The position numbers were made by a program, and so were the translations under genes. A stretch of 45,603 nt of DNA from Symsagittifera roscoffensis (Eukaryota; Xenacoelomorpha; Acoela; Convolutidae), in NCBI RefSeq assembly GCF_963678635.1, contig NW_026971600.1, positions 64,001 through 109,603 on the forward strand, written 5' to 3'. Position 1 is the stretch's first letter. Each line of letters opens with the position of its first letter. The notes beneath the pieces were generated by a model, which was not told where the DNA came from, did not search any database, and was given only the letters and a program-made list of their open reading frames with translations. Positions 33,282 through 43,564 of this stretch are shown here, in pieces.

Positions 33282-33367
33282 GATCATCAAGGCTTATCCT
33301 TGGATCTTAAATCATTTTCTACTTAATTAAATTTCAAAAATTGATCATCAAGGCTTATCCTTGGATC
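33282..33367 (+). other. Two identical 25 nt stem-loop repeats in the element leader
   Basis: GATCATCAAGGCTTATCCTT plus GGATC occurs at 33282-33306 and again at 33343-33367. Each copy can fold with CAAGG/CCTTG and outer GATC/GATC pairing around a CTTAT loop. Further downstream a TCGATTTACTATTCTCCAAC-type segment recurs in three degenerate forms (33427, 33646, 33755). Paired leader hairpins are the kind of structure used for genome packaging or dimerisation; that function is inferred. Confidence 0.6.
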
Positions 33368-33885
33368 AAACAGAACAACTTTGTTCTCCCCCACCCAATT
33401 AATTAGTGTCTAACGACCTCAAACGTCGATTCACTACCCAACCCTTTCTAAAGACCCAAGACTAATAGAAATTTTTAAACAAAACTAATCATTCAAATTA
33501 GGATAAACAGTGAAGAACTTCGGTTATTCATCCTTCACTTGACCCCCCCTCTTACCAGACCCAGGATAAATCTTAGACTTAGTAAGTTTAAAATAGTATC
33601 TAACGAACTACTCGCGTTCTAATTATACCTGAACCTTGTGGATCGATTTACTATTCTCCAACCCTTGAACACAATCACTACCCCTAAGTAAGATTAAGTA
33701 AGTTAACACCTTAACTTATACTAGCCACGAGAAAGTAAAAAATCATTCTTCGGAATCGATATACTTTTCTCTCCAACCCTGAACAAATAGACCCAGGTTA
33801 AGCTAACCAAAAAATCGTAAGAACTAACAGTTTAAGAAAAATAGAAACCATTTAACAACCTTTTGCATCCGTCATCCTAAACCTT

Positions 33886-34353
33886 ATGTCATTTAAAAAC
33901 CTAGGAAATAAACAAACAATCGTTTTACACAATTGTGAAATAGATAACAAAAAATACGACCTTGTAATCACACCTCATACACAAACAGTTGGATACATTC
34001 GAACAAAACGACAAACACTAAAAAGAAAAATAATAACGAAACAAAGACAAATAACACGAAAAAGATTTTCAAAAAATCGAAACGCATTTTCAGAATCAGA
34101 AACCAACAGTTTAGACGAACTTTACAAACTAAAAGAATCAATAGATAAAAATTACCCACTTCACGATCAATTATATTTTTCTGACTCAGAAACAACTTCA
34201 AATTCATCAAAAAGAGGAAAAAGAAGAATAAAAAAGCAGTATAAACACAAACCAGTACATTTATACAATTGGAATCAACCAATTCGACACATTAATAATT
34301 ACATATTAACAGTCATCGAACGAAAAAATGAGCTGAACGCACACCCCAGGTGA
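33886..34353 (+). CDS. Retroelement ORF1, basic protein (155 aa)
   Basis: It starts with ATG 33886 and ends TGA 34351-34353, overlapping the Gag-Pol frame (open from 34337) by 14 nt of sense codons. The protein is rich in Lys and Arg in two blocks (about residues 40-70 and 108-125) with a Ser/acidic stretch between. It matches no family I recognise. Its position makes it either the N-terminal part of Gag, joined to the next frame by a +1 shift, or a separate accessory protein. The overlap contains CCCAGGTGA, a run of C then AGG and a stop, the type of slow-codon context where +1 shifting is known in Ty elements. Confidence 0.6.
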   Translation: MSFKNLGNKQTIVLHNCEIDNKKYDLVITPHTQTVGYIRTKRQTLKRKIITKQRQITRKRFSKNRNAFSESETNSLDELYKLKESIDKNYPLHDQLYFSDSETTSNSSKRGKRRIKKQYKHKPVHLYNWNQPIRHINNYILTVIERKNELNAHPR

Positions 34354-37300
34354 AGAAACTCCAGATGATGATGAAATCTTTCCTTTTATAGTAGACGCAG
34401 ATACTGATAGAGGACAACACATATTTTGTCAAAATTTACTCGTAAATTTATTTGAACCCGGAATCAGTCCATGTAAAACAGAGTTCCCAGATGTAAAAAT
34501 CAAAAGACAAATCATAGACCACTACTTAAAAGATATATGCAACATAACACAACAGTATGGAATCTACTCCATAGAATTCACCTCACCAAACCATAATAAT
34601 AGAAAATATACAATTCAAACAGACGATCTTGATTTAGAATTTTCAAAAGTTTTTTCAGAATATATAAAAAGCATCCAATATCATAACTCACAAAGAGCAA
34701 ACTCCATATTCACCAATGAAGTTTTCGCAATAATATATAGTTATATTTCGATATTAGAAAACAAAATCCCAATAACAAATGTCTCACCGACAGAAACATC
34801 TAAACATTTAAGAGTACGACATGAAATCACACTACTCTCTAGTTATTTAAACATCATTAAAGAAAATTTCACGAAAGACGACGTTTCACAACATACAAAA
34901 CACGATCTACAAAAAATTTTGGCATGGTTCATAATAGATTATTTCACACACAATATTGATTTAATTGCACAAGCAAGAAAAAATTTTAGACCCCAAAACT
35001 CGAACGATGATACCGCTATCACAGAACAATCAGATTATGTTTGGGACCCCGAATGGTCTCATCCCGCATTTATAGGCTTCCCACAAACAATCTCAAGTCA
35101 AGCAATAAGTACGATATCTTACATAAGAGATTATGTAAAAGTAATACCATTAACCATTGATGCAACACCATTAAACTATAATACATTTTTGCCCGATACA
35201 CAAAATAATAGTTTAAACTCTACAGTAATACACAATGAAAACCTCAATGGAACTAGGAATCTTACTCAACAAGATATCCAGACACCATCACACTTCATAA
35301 ATGAAGAAATTGTACACACAACAACTACACAACAAAGTATTTCACCAATACGCCCAAATTTAACAACACCAAGAAATACAAATCCTTCACAAACACAAGT
35401 AACCTTACAATCAACCGTTAAACCTTCGGTTGCCCCTAAATATTCACATATGGATTACCAAACATACAGACCCATGACAATACCATCAAAAACACGCAAA
35501 ACATTCACTAGAAACAACTTTGCAGACCATAATTATAAATATACACATCCATTAAAAACATATAATCAACCACAAAGAAATTTTAACCAATATACAAGAT
35601 CTCGAAATTGGGATAACCCAATGACCCAACCTAATTCAATAAATTTCCAAACAAATCCTCCACAGGATCACAGTGAAAATTACCCATTTTTTCAACAAAA
35701 TAAAAATAAAAAACAGACATCGTATCAAATGGATTATTTATCCTCAGATGATGATTTCTTACAACCAGATATATTTGCACCAAATACTCAAGAATATCGT
35801 AGACAAGGAATACAGAAAACACGTACAAATCATAGAAATTTTTCTCCACAACCAATAGATGCACAACATCAACAACCAATTCAACAACAAAATCTAATTA
35901 ATACACAATCCTTTCAACCAATTCAACAACAAAATCCAATGACTGCACACTCGTATCAAGCATCACAAATGCAAAATGAAATACCACTCCCATATTATCT
36001 CCAACAACATGAAATAACAAGAAACCAACTTTCGAATTTTTCTCAAATGCCAAATGCAGCAGAATCATTACAAATGACAATGAATCCATACCTTATGGGT
36101 GGATCATCAATAACATCAAACAAACCTTTAATGGTTTTCACAGGAACAGACCCTGAATACTCTGTAGAAGATTATTTAAATGCAGTAACAGCAAACCTGA
36201 TTTTAAATATTGGACCTGAACCAATTAATACGCCACTACATCAAAATTGGATACATCGACGCACAGCGTTAATACAAACAACCTTAGATGGCGCAGCCCA
36301 AAAATGGTTTTCAGTACTACCTCTAGAAATAAAATCAAACTGGAAAAGGTTTACACAAGAATTTTCAAAAATGTTTGACTCCGAAAGAAACAAACAACAA
36401 CAAAGAGTTTTATGTAATGAAATTCGCAGATTACCAAACGAAACCATCAAGCAAATAGCAGTACGAATCGAAACACTAGTTCGAAAAGCATATTCATTAA
36501 ATACACATGACTATAAAAACACAAAGATGACAGAAATCTTAATGATGACCTTAACACCACAATTAAGGAAAATAGCAATAAAAAAGAGAGCATCCCATCC
36601 TTCTTCAATTCGCGAACCCGATTTAGATTTTCGAAAACTAGTAGACAAATTAGAACAAGCAGAAATCACGATGAAACTAGAAGAAACGGAAAATCTGAAA
36701 TTACAATACGTTAACAGAATTGAAACGACTCCCACTAATATTAATAATATACAGGAATCAGAGACAGACCTCGTTGAAAAAATCACTGAAATTCTCAATA
36801 TTTACGAAAAGAACCCAAACTTTAAAGGCAAACCATCTTTCAAAAAATGGTGTAATTATTGCCGACGATACGGACACAGTATTTCTGAATGTAGACAAAA
36901 ACAGCAAGACAATCAAAATAAACCTCAAAATTATAAAGAACCAAATAAATCATTCTATCAATACATGAAAAAAGATCAAAATCTACCGAACAAAACAGTC
37001 CACAGCAACAACAGTTCAGGAAAACCACTCCCGAACAATACAAATTATACAAGAAATCAATCACCATATAACTCAAGTTATAGAGGAAGATCACCAGAAC
37101 GAAGAAACACGAATAATTCATCACAAAATCACTACTATAGACCAAATAGTCGAAATAACTACTCCAGATCAAATTCAAATACACAACGATTTGTTTCTAG
37201 ATCTAATTCCCAATCAAGAAATAACTACTATCCAAACAATCAATCACGAAATTCATCATACAATAGGAATAGAAACTACTCCTATAATCGAAATAGAAGT

Positions 37301-40300
37301 TATTCAAACAACCGAAACCAGAATTACCCGAACAATCGATCAAGGAATAACTCATATAATAGATCGAACTATAACAGACCAAACAATAATTACCAAAACA
37401 GATCGCGAAATAATTCACAAAATCGACACTCAAGTTATAATAATCGTTATAGAAATTATTCCCAATCACCACACCGGAATAATAATAACTATAATAATTC
37501 TAATAATCGCCACAGAAGTAGTACACCTAAACATCAAAGACAAATCAATCAAGTACAGTCTAATCCAGAAACAACATCAGACCCTCCAGGTATTGATGAC
37601 ACAGTAACTGATACGTTACAACTCAATCAAATAAACTGTACATCATCAGATTCAGAAAGTGATACTGAAAACACTCTTTCTATCAATATGATAAAAGTCG
37701 AAAATGACTATGAATCTGTCATATATGAACAACCCTTTCCATCACACATATATGAAAATCAATCAGAATTTCTTCAAAATTATTACACTACACCCATAAA
37801 TTCCACACCAACGACGCAAGAAACAAATGAGATTAACACTACAAATCAAATCAATAAAAATACCAAAACAAAATGCTTGAATACAAACCATATTTATCAA
37901 AATATACAAAAAGAACAACCCAAAGAAAAAATTTGGACAATACCATTTCTCTTAGAAAGCCCAAGAAATAAAGAATTTCAACCACCAGACCTTGAAATAG
38001 ATTTTTTAATTGATTCAGGAGCAGAATCAAACATAATAAACATCCCCACATGGAATGAAATAAAAACTTTACACTCAAAGCTAACACCTCTTGAAACCTC
38101 CAGCAAACTAGCAACAGCACAAGGATCAACATTGATAAACTACGGAAAAATCCAATTATTTCTCCTCCCCACCAGAACAATGGAACAAAGCAAAATTTTA
38201 AATAAGCCATTTAAACAAATATTCCATATCACTGACATTAAATATAATATCATTGGAATACCATTTATTTCGAAGTATATACCAACAATTAACATACTAA
38301 ATAGTAAAATATTAATCAAAGATAAATATACAAAAACAAAAGAAACATCCTTAACATTTTTTCAAAGATTAAATAAACAACCACCATTCTTTTCAAAATT
38401 CTACCCGATATTTAACCAACAAAGAAAACACCTAAAACCACTATCAGGAAATATCTATAATTTTTCAATCAAACAAGTTCACCAATATGATAAAGAACAA
38501 AACAAACAAAAATTTTATATGTCAGAATTTGAATTCAAACCTATTCACAAATTTTTCAAAATCACAATCTCATCCATAAAATATTTGAAAAATTCGAATT
38601 CCGATATCATTTCCTTACATGTCTATAATAACACACCTTACCAAGTAACATTACCTTTAGGACTTTTAGGATATTGTGAAACCAACGCTACAATATCACC
38701 AATACACGAAAAAGCCTATCGCGTAAATAATATACTCCAATTACTAGATATTTGCCAATCTACAATTCTTAATGAAGAATTATCTATAAATAATATAATA
38801 AGTAACGAAAACAGAAACACGGATTATTTCACAAAAACTCCATATTTCAAACCTACATTCAACATAAGTAACTACACAGAGGACCAACAGAAATTTTTAA
38901 CAATGTTTAATTTCCAACATTCACAAATCACACAAGACGAATTCGAAAAATTAGCCAAACAGCTAATTAAATATTCATCAGTCTATGCAACATCAAAATT
39001 CGATGTTGGGAAAATCAGTTCATCACTACATCTCCCGTTAAAACCAGACGCAGTTTTCAAAAAACAGAGAGCAAGTAAAGTACCAATTCACTTACATGAT
39101 AAAGTGAACAGATTACTCGATATTTTAGAACAATACAACATTATATCACCAGTTAATAAAGAAGAACAACCAAAAGGCAACACATTTATCAACCCCGTTA
39201 TCATTCTAGCTAAAGGAGAATCATTAAAAATCGTTCTCGATGCTAGATACCTCAATTCACTCATAGATGAATCAAAATGTAATTGGCCCATTGAACCAAT
39301 ACAAGTTATTTTAACAAAAATAAACGGCAAATACTTTACAACCGCCGATATGAATAGTGCATACAATCAAATGCCACTAGATGAACAATCACGACGTTTA
39401 ACACAATTTGTTATCGGAAACCAACAATATGAATTCAACCGCTTATTCTATGGAATATCCATAGGACCAGCAGCATTTTCAGCTTTTATGAGCAAAATTT
39501 TTAGACCACTGATACTCAAGAAAAACGCAATCACCTATTTAGACGATGTTTTTATGCAATCACAAACAAAAGACGAGATGTTCAATGTTTTAGAAAAATA
39601 TCACCAAATACTTCAGAACGAAAATCTGAAGGCCGCCCCCGATAAATCACACTTCTTTTTGACAAGAGTTAAATTCTTAGGACATAATATAGAAAGAAAA
39701 ACAATCACTCCATTGAAATCACGCATTGACGCTATTCAAAAACTTCAACCACCAACAAATAAAAAGAAAATCCAAGAATTTCTTGGAATGTTAAACTTTT
39801 TAAGTAAATATGTTTATAAAATGCAATTATATCTACGACCATTTTATAACATCCTTAGACAACAAAATAATTTTGAATGGAACACAGAACATCAAACACA
39901 ATTTGAAGAAATAAAGAAACTTTTAACTGAACAAATTTCAAACACAATTCCAGATTCAAATCAACCATTTTATGCAATGTGCGATGCTTCGAACTTTGGC
40001 ATCGGTGCAGCACTATTACAATCACATAATGGTACAAATAAAATGAACCTCATATCAGCAAATTCTCGATTATTCACTCAAGCAGAGCTACGACTCTCAA
40101 CTCTAATGAGAGAATGTACAGCCATAATATATACACTGACAGAATATGAATTTCTGATACTTGGATCAAAACATCCAACAGTTCTATTCACAGACCATAA
40201 ACCAATCATCTTTCTCTTTACACAAAAATCTAACCCAAACCACCGAGTTTACAGATTTCAACTAATTCTAATGAAATTTCCAAAATTACATATAGTTTGG

Positions 40301-42550
40301 ACTGCAGGAAAAAATCTTGCATTACCAGACACCTTAAGTCGAAATACACCACCTGAATTACTTACACGAAAAACAACAGTTGAAATACCCAAAAACATAA
40401 AATTCTACCTTGCAGAAAACGAAACATCACCCCGATTGGAATGCAAATATGCAGTAAAAACTGATATTGAACAATCACAAATAAATAGTTTACAACATTT
40501 CCCACTTTATTTAGATTGTCAAAATAATCATTATGAAGTTGATTTACTTGGAACATCAACTTTCAAACCAATCCCATATTCTCAATGGATAAAAAATAAC
40601 ACCCAACAAAAACGAACAAAACAACACCCGCCTAAGAAAGACCATTTTCCACTAATTGAAAAAGAAGATTTAACTGATAAAATAAATTTATCAGGACCAC
40701 AAACAAATGATTCAAAATACACAATAAATCAAGTTTTTGACCTTCACGACCCACTTGATACAATACCCTTATCTAAATTCGAAATTGAAAACATTTTTCT
40801 CCCTCCAACAGAAACGATTACAATTTCAACACTGAAACAATATCAAAATCTTGACCCGATAATTAGACAACTAAAATCATGGCACAAATATAAAACTAAA
40901 CCTGTCAAAGCAGATTCAACCATTCTAGGAAACAAAACACTCCTCCGATACTTTCGCAAATTTAACAACACAACAATTAACGAAAATACAGACCTTTTAG
41001 AGTATAACCTGAATGAATCTACAGTTCCATGTCTCCCTTTAAGTATGATTCTTATAGCTTTTAATATTTCACATACACAAAATATTAAAGGACACTCTGG
41101 ATCAGAAAAAACATATTCAAATTTTATACAAAATTTTTACTTCCCAAATGCACCAATTTGGATAAAAGTACTATGCAATGACTGTATAGTATGTCAACTA
41201 AATAAACCTTACCCAAATCAAAAACAAATAGCACAAAAACAAGATTTTAAAGGACAAAGTTTGTACTTTAATCATCGTATCTCATTTGATACTAAAGGAC
41301 CAATTTCACCCTCATCAGAAGGAAACTCGTACATTATGGTAATTGTTGACGCATTTACACATTATGTAGCACTTAACCCAGTACCACATTGTAACGCTTA
41401 TTACGCTTACACAACACTCTATGAACACTGGATAGCAAAATTCGGACTACCAGAAATTTTAGTTACAGACAACGGTACAGAATTCATAAATAATGAAATT
41501 ATCACACTATGTCATTTATATAACATTAAACACAAACCACGTACATCTCATGCACCTTGGACAAACGGCTTAGTCGAAGGTATGAACCGTTCATTACAAG
41601 AATATCTTAGATGTATCATCAACAGAAATGATACAAAATATACCGAATGGTCAGCAGATGTAAAATTATTTCCCTTAGCATATAATTCACAAATAACGAC
41701 AACTTTAGGAATGTCACCATACGAAATGGTTTTTAACCAAAAACCACGCAAACCAATAATGTTTACAGCAAATTCTCATAAAAACGCACAAGGTTATTGT
41801 CAACCAAATAAAGACTCAATTTGTTATAACCTACCTTTACATACACACGATGAAGATCATTTTCATCACCCACAAATTCTTAAACTAGCCTCCGGTACAC
41901 ACACCGAATGGATTCTAAATAGAGATAAAAAACACAATGAAATTTATCAAAAAATAACAAAAAAGTTATTACAAAGACGAAACATTAATGAACAAATCAA
42001 TTCACGTTTTACACCAGCCTCCGAATTAAAAATTGGAACATTTGTTTTAATACCTAATTTTAATACTCAAAAAGGAATTTCTAAAAAATTACAACCCCTT
42101 CGAAAAGGACCATACCAAATAATTGCAAAACCCACTGATGTCACATATAAAATTACCGACTCAAACAAAAAAGAAATCGTTCAACATCGAAACAACCTAT
42201 TACCTTATTACCCAAAAGAATACGCACTCCGCGAATTAACTCAATTATATTCTTTCACAGGATTAAAAATCATTCAAAATGAACCACATCTGAAAAACAC
42301 AGAACAAAATGATAACCCCACCGAAAATCAAAACACAAAACCAATCGCCACCAAAATCAATACACAAAACCATAAAGAATCACCAAAACAAAGAAAAAAT
42401 AGAAAAATGACCGAACAAATAATACCCCAAGAACAAATCGACAAATCAGAAAATAGAAAAACAACAAGACTCCGAAATCAACCACGTAAAAACTATAAAA
42501 TATTCATCCCCCAATCTAAAATTTTAAAGAAAGTGGAATTTCAAAAGTAA
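34337..42550 (+). CDS. Gag-Pol polyprotein of the Ty3/gypsy-class element
   Basis: The frame is open without interruption from 34337; the first in-frame ATG is only at 35450. Numbering residues from 34919: Asn/Gln-rich region to about 390; retrotransposon Gag capsid-like helices about 400-590; CCHC zinc knuckle C645/C648/H653/C658; a long Asn/Arg/Ser/Tyr-rich tract about 690-880 suited to RNA binding; aspartic protease LIDSGAES with Asp1032; reverse transcriptase with motif A Asp1477 (TADMNSAYNQ) and YLDD 1540-1543; RNase H with MCDASNFG (Asp1689) and TDHKP; integrase zinc domain (GHSG ... CNDCIVC) near 2057-2090; catalytic DDE as D2124, D2184 and E2220 (35 residues between the last two); then a GPY/F module (KGPYQI) and a charged tail. 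All catalytic motifs are intact. Gag and Pol share one frame, with no shift or stop between them. Translation must begin by a frame shift from ORF1, by splicing or by a non-ATG start. Confidence 0.92.
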   Translation, partial: THTPGEETPDDDEIFPFIVDADTDRGQHIFCQNLLVNLFEPGISPCKTEFPDVKIKRQIIDHYLKDICNITQQYGIYSIEFTSPNHNNRKYTIQTDDLDLEFSKVFSEYIKSIQYHNSQRANSIFTNEVFAIIYSYISILENKIPITNVSPTETSKHLRVRHEITLLSSYLNIIKENFTKDDVSQHTKHDLQKILAWFIIDYFTHNIDLIAQARKNFRPQNSNDDTAITEQSDYVWDPEWSHPAFIGFPQTISSQAISTISYIRDYVKVIPLTIDATPLNYNTFLPDTQNNSLNSTVIHNENLNGTRNLTQQDIQTPSHFINEEIVHTTTTQQSISPIRPNLTTPRNTNPSQTQVTLQSTVKPSVAPKYSHMDYQTYRPMTIPSKTRKTFTRNNFADHNYKYTHPLKTYNQPQRNFNQYTRSRNWDNPMTQPNSINFQTNPPQDHSENYPFFQQNKNKKQTSYQMDYLSSDDDFLQPDIFAPNTQEYRRQGIQKTRTNHRNFSPQPIDAQHQQPIQQQNLINTQSFQPIQQQNPMTAHSYQASQMQNEIPLPYYLQQHEITRNQLSNFSQMPNAAESLQMTMNPYLMGGSSITSNKPLMVFTGTDPEYSVEDYLNAVTANLILNIGPEPINTPLHQNWIHRRTALIQTTLDGAAQKWFSVLPLEIKSNWKRFTQEFSKMFDSERNKQQQRVLCNEIRRLPNETIKQIAVRIETLVRKAYSLNTHDYKNTKMTEILMMTLTPQLRKIAIKKRASHPSSIREPDLDFRKLVDKLEQAEITMKLEETENLKLQYVNRIETTPTNINNIQESETDLVEKITEILNIYEKNPNFKGKPSFKKWCNYCRRYGHSISECRQKQQDNQNKPQNYKEPNKSFYQYMKKDQNLPNKTVHSNNSSGKPLPNNTNYTRNQSPYNSSYRGRSPERRNTNNSSQNHYYRPNSRNNYSRSNSNTQRFVSRSNSQSRNNYYPNNQSRNSSYNRNRNYSYNRNRSYSNNRNQNYPNNRSRNNSYNRSNYNRPNNNYQNRSRNNSQNRHSSYNNRYRNYSQSPHRNNNNYNNSNNRHRSSTPKHQRQINQVQSNPETTSDPPGIDDTVTDTLQLNQINCTSSDSESDTENTLSINMIKVENDYESVIYEQPFPSHIYENQSEFLQNYYTTPINSTPTTQETNEINTTNQINKNTKTKCLNTNHIYQNIQKEQPKEKIWTIPFLLESPRNKEFQPPDLEIDFLIDSGAESNIINIPTWNEIKTLHSKLTPLETSSKLATAQGSTLINYGKIQLFLLPTRTMEQSKILNKPFKQIFHITDIKYNIIGIPFISKYIPTINILNSKILIKDKYTKTKETSLTFFQRLNKQPPFFSKFYPIFNQQRKHLKPLSGNIYNFSIKQVHQYDKEQNKQKFYMSEFEFKPIHKFFKITISSIKYLKNSNSDIISLHVYNNTPYQVTLPLGLLGYCETNATISPIHEKAYRVNNILQLLDICQSTILNEELSINNIISNENRNTDYFTKTPYFKPTFNISNYTEDQQKFLTMFNFQHSQITQDEFEKLAKQLIKYSSVYATSKFDVGKISSSLHLPLKPDAVFKKQRASKVPIHLHDKVNRLLDILEQYNIISPVNKEEQPKGNTFINPVIILAKGESLKIVLDARYLNSLIDESKCNWPIEPIQVILTKINGKYFTTADMNSAYNQMPLDEQSRRLTQFVIGNQQYEFNRLFYGISIGPAAFSAFMSKIFRPLILKKNAITYLDDVFMQSQTKDEMFNVLEKYHQILQNENLKAAPDKSHFFLTRVKFLGHNIERKTITPLKSRIDAIQKLQPPTNKKKIQEFLGMLNFLSKYVYKMQLYLRPFYNILRQQNNFEWNTEHQTQFEEIKKLLTEQISNTIPDSNQPFYAMCDASNFGIGAALLQSHNGTNKMNLISANSRLFTQAELRLSTLMRECTAIIYTLTEYEFLILGSKHPTVLFTDHKPIIFLFTQKSNPNHRVYRFQLILMKFPKLHIVWTAGKNLALPDTLSRNTPPELLTRKTTVEIPKNIKFYLAENETSPRLECKYAVKTDIEQSQINSLQHFPLYLDCQNNHYEVDLLGTSTFKPIPYSQWIKNNTQQKRTKQHPPKKDHFPLIEKEDLTDKINLSGPQTNDSKYTINQVFDLHDPLDTIPLSKFEIENIFLPPTETITISTLKQYQNLDPIIRQLKSWHKYKTKPVKADSTILGNKTLLRYFRKFNNTTINENTDLLEYNLNESTVPCLPLSMILIAFNISHTQNIKGHSGSEKTYSNFIQNFYFPNAPIWIKVLCNDCIVCQLNKPYPNQKQIAQKQDFKGQSLYFNHRISFDTKGPISPSSEGNSYIMVIVDAFTHYVALNPVPHCNAYYAYTTLYEHWIAKFGLPEILVTDNGTEFINNEIITLCHLYNIKHKPRTSHAPWTNGLVEGMNRSLQEYLRCIINRNDTKYTEWSADVKLFPLAYNSQITTTLGMSPYEMVFNQKPRKPIMFTANSHKNAQGYCQPNKDSICYNLPLHTHDEDHFHHPQILKLASGTHTEWILNRDKKHNEIYQKITKKLLQRRNINEQINSRFTPASELKIGTFVLIPNFNTQKGISKKLQPLRKGPYQIIAKPTDVTYKITDSNKKEIVQHRNNLLPYYPKEYALRELTQLYSFTGLKIIQNEPHLKNTEQNDNPTENQNTKPIATKINTQNHKESPKQRKNRKMTEQIIPQEQIDKSENRKTTRLRNQPRKNYKIFIPQSKILKKVEFQK

Positions 42551-43148
42551 TTTTAACATTATACTTCACTATCTTGAAACCTTCGAAACATTTTTCATTT
42601 ACATTTTTCAAAATAACATGCTGACAAGTACGTAATAATTCTAGTTCAAAATAGACCAATAGGATTCATCCAATCCGTCACTTTCTCTAACTTAAACTAA
42701 GACCAATTAGACGAATCATATAGAACTCCAGGCACATCTATAACTATAACTTTACGACCTCCAGGTCAAAAATAAGCAAACCACTCCAACTTGACAACTA
42801 AAATAAATATCACCATAATACCGTACCCCTCCCTTATCTAATAACCCAAAGATCAACAATATTTCCCCAACTCAGACCACGAATACCCCCAAAGCAAATT
42901 TGTTAACTTAGCCTAAAGTAACAAAATGAACATTTTAATTAGCCTAAAGTATAAAAATCTCACCATACCCCGGATCATTTGACAAACAAAAATAAAGAAA
43001 AAGACGACCTCCCAGTCACCATGAAAATTGCCCCCAACAATTTTTTACAAAACTCAACCCACTTGTCAAAAAACTAATAAATAATCCGACCACACTAGAA
43101 AATCGCCTCAAACAGCAAAAAATATTCGACCAAGAGATCATTTCTTAA
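42551..43148 (+). other. Pol-accessory spacer of the element
   Basis: It has only short ATG frames (under 25 codons). TTAGCCTAAAGTA occurs twice (about 42907 and 42939). A splice acceptor for the downstream genes could lie here but none is convincing. Confidence 0.4.
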
Positions 43149-43379
43149 ATGCTCTTCTCTCAATCAGTTACTCAAATACTCATAAATCTTAAACATTTTT
43201 TTACAATACTTGAAACCTTGATAATATTTCTTTTTGATATACTTGAATCTTTTCTAATAATCCTAATCATTTTTTGTAACATTTTTTTAATTTTCTACAC
43301 TATACTCGAACTATTCCTCCAACTTTCCAAAACCCTTGATTATATCCACAGGTACGATTCATATAACTTGTCTAAATGA
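43149..43379 (+). CDS. Small very hydrophobic accessory ORF (76 aa)
   Basis: The ATG at 43149 opens 76 codons dominated by Ile, Leu and Phe, with Leu/Ile/Phe every three to four residues and regularly spaced acidic residues (ILETL, DILESF, ILELF). This would suit a membrane helix or an oligomerising helix. Its stop overlaps the ATG of the next ORF (ATGA at 43376-43379), which suggests coupled translation. It may be real or a by-product of T-rich sequence; the tight overlap favours real. Confidence 0.4.
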   Translation: MLFSQSVTQILINLKHFFTILETLIIFLFDILESFLIILIIFCNIFLIFYTILELFLQLSKTLDYIHRYDSYNLSK

Positions 43380-43564
43380 TACGAACAATTTTCAGTAGAA
43401 CTGATATTTTTTTATTGTTTGTAATTTTCATAACATTTTTATCATCCCTCATTTTGACAATATGTAAATGTATAAAGAAAGCAATCCTCACATTTGCCCT
43501 AGCAACAATCCTTCTAATTCTTTTTTTGGAAGAATATTATAATAAACACAAAATTTCTCACTAA
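43376..43564 (+). CDS. Small membrane-protein-like ORF (62 aa)
   Basis: It starts in the ATGA overlap with the preceding ORF. Two hydrophobic segments (about residues 10-29 and 36-52) flank a short CKCIKK basic turn, followed by a charged tail. Its end overlaps by 44 nt a long frame at +1 that begins at 43518, so it may be the N-terminal membrane anchor of that product after a +1 shift. Confidence 0.45.
   Translation: MIRTIFSRTDIFLLFVIFITFLSSLILTICKCIKKAILTFALATILLILFLEEYYNKHKISH

Noticed and set aside
33886-34353. Host gene upstream of the retroelement
   Set aside because: It shares the A-rich composition of the element, lies between the inferred LTR and Gag, and overlaps the Gag-Pol frame.
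36840-37607. Long minus-strand and alternative-frame ORFs over Gag
   Set aside because: They arise from the low-complexity Asn/Arg/Ser/Tyr-coding tract of Gag and have no independent motifs.
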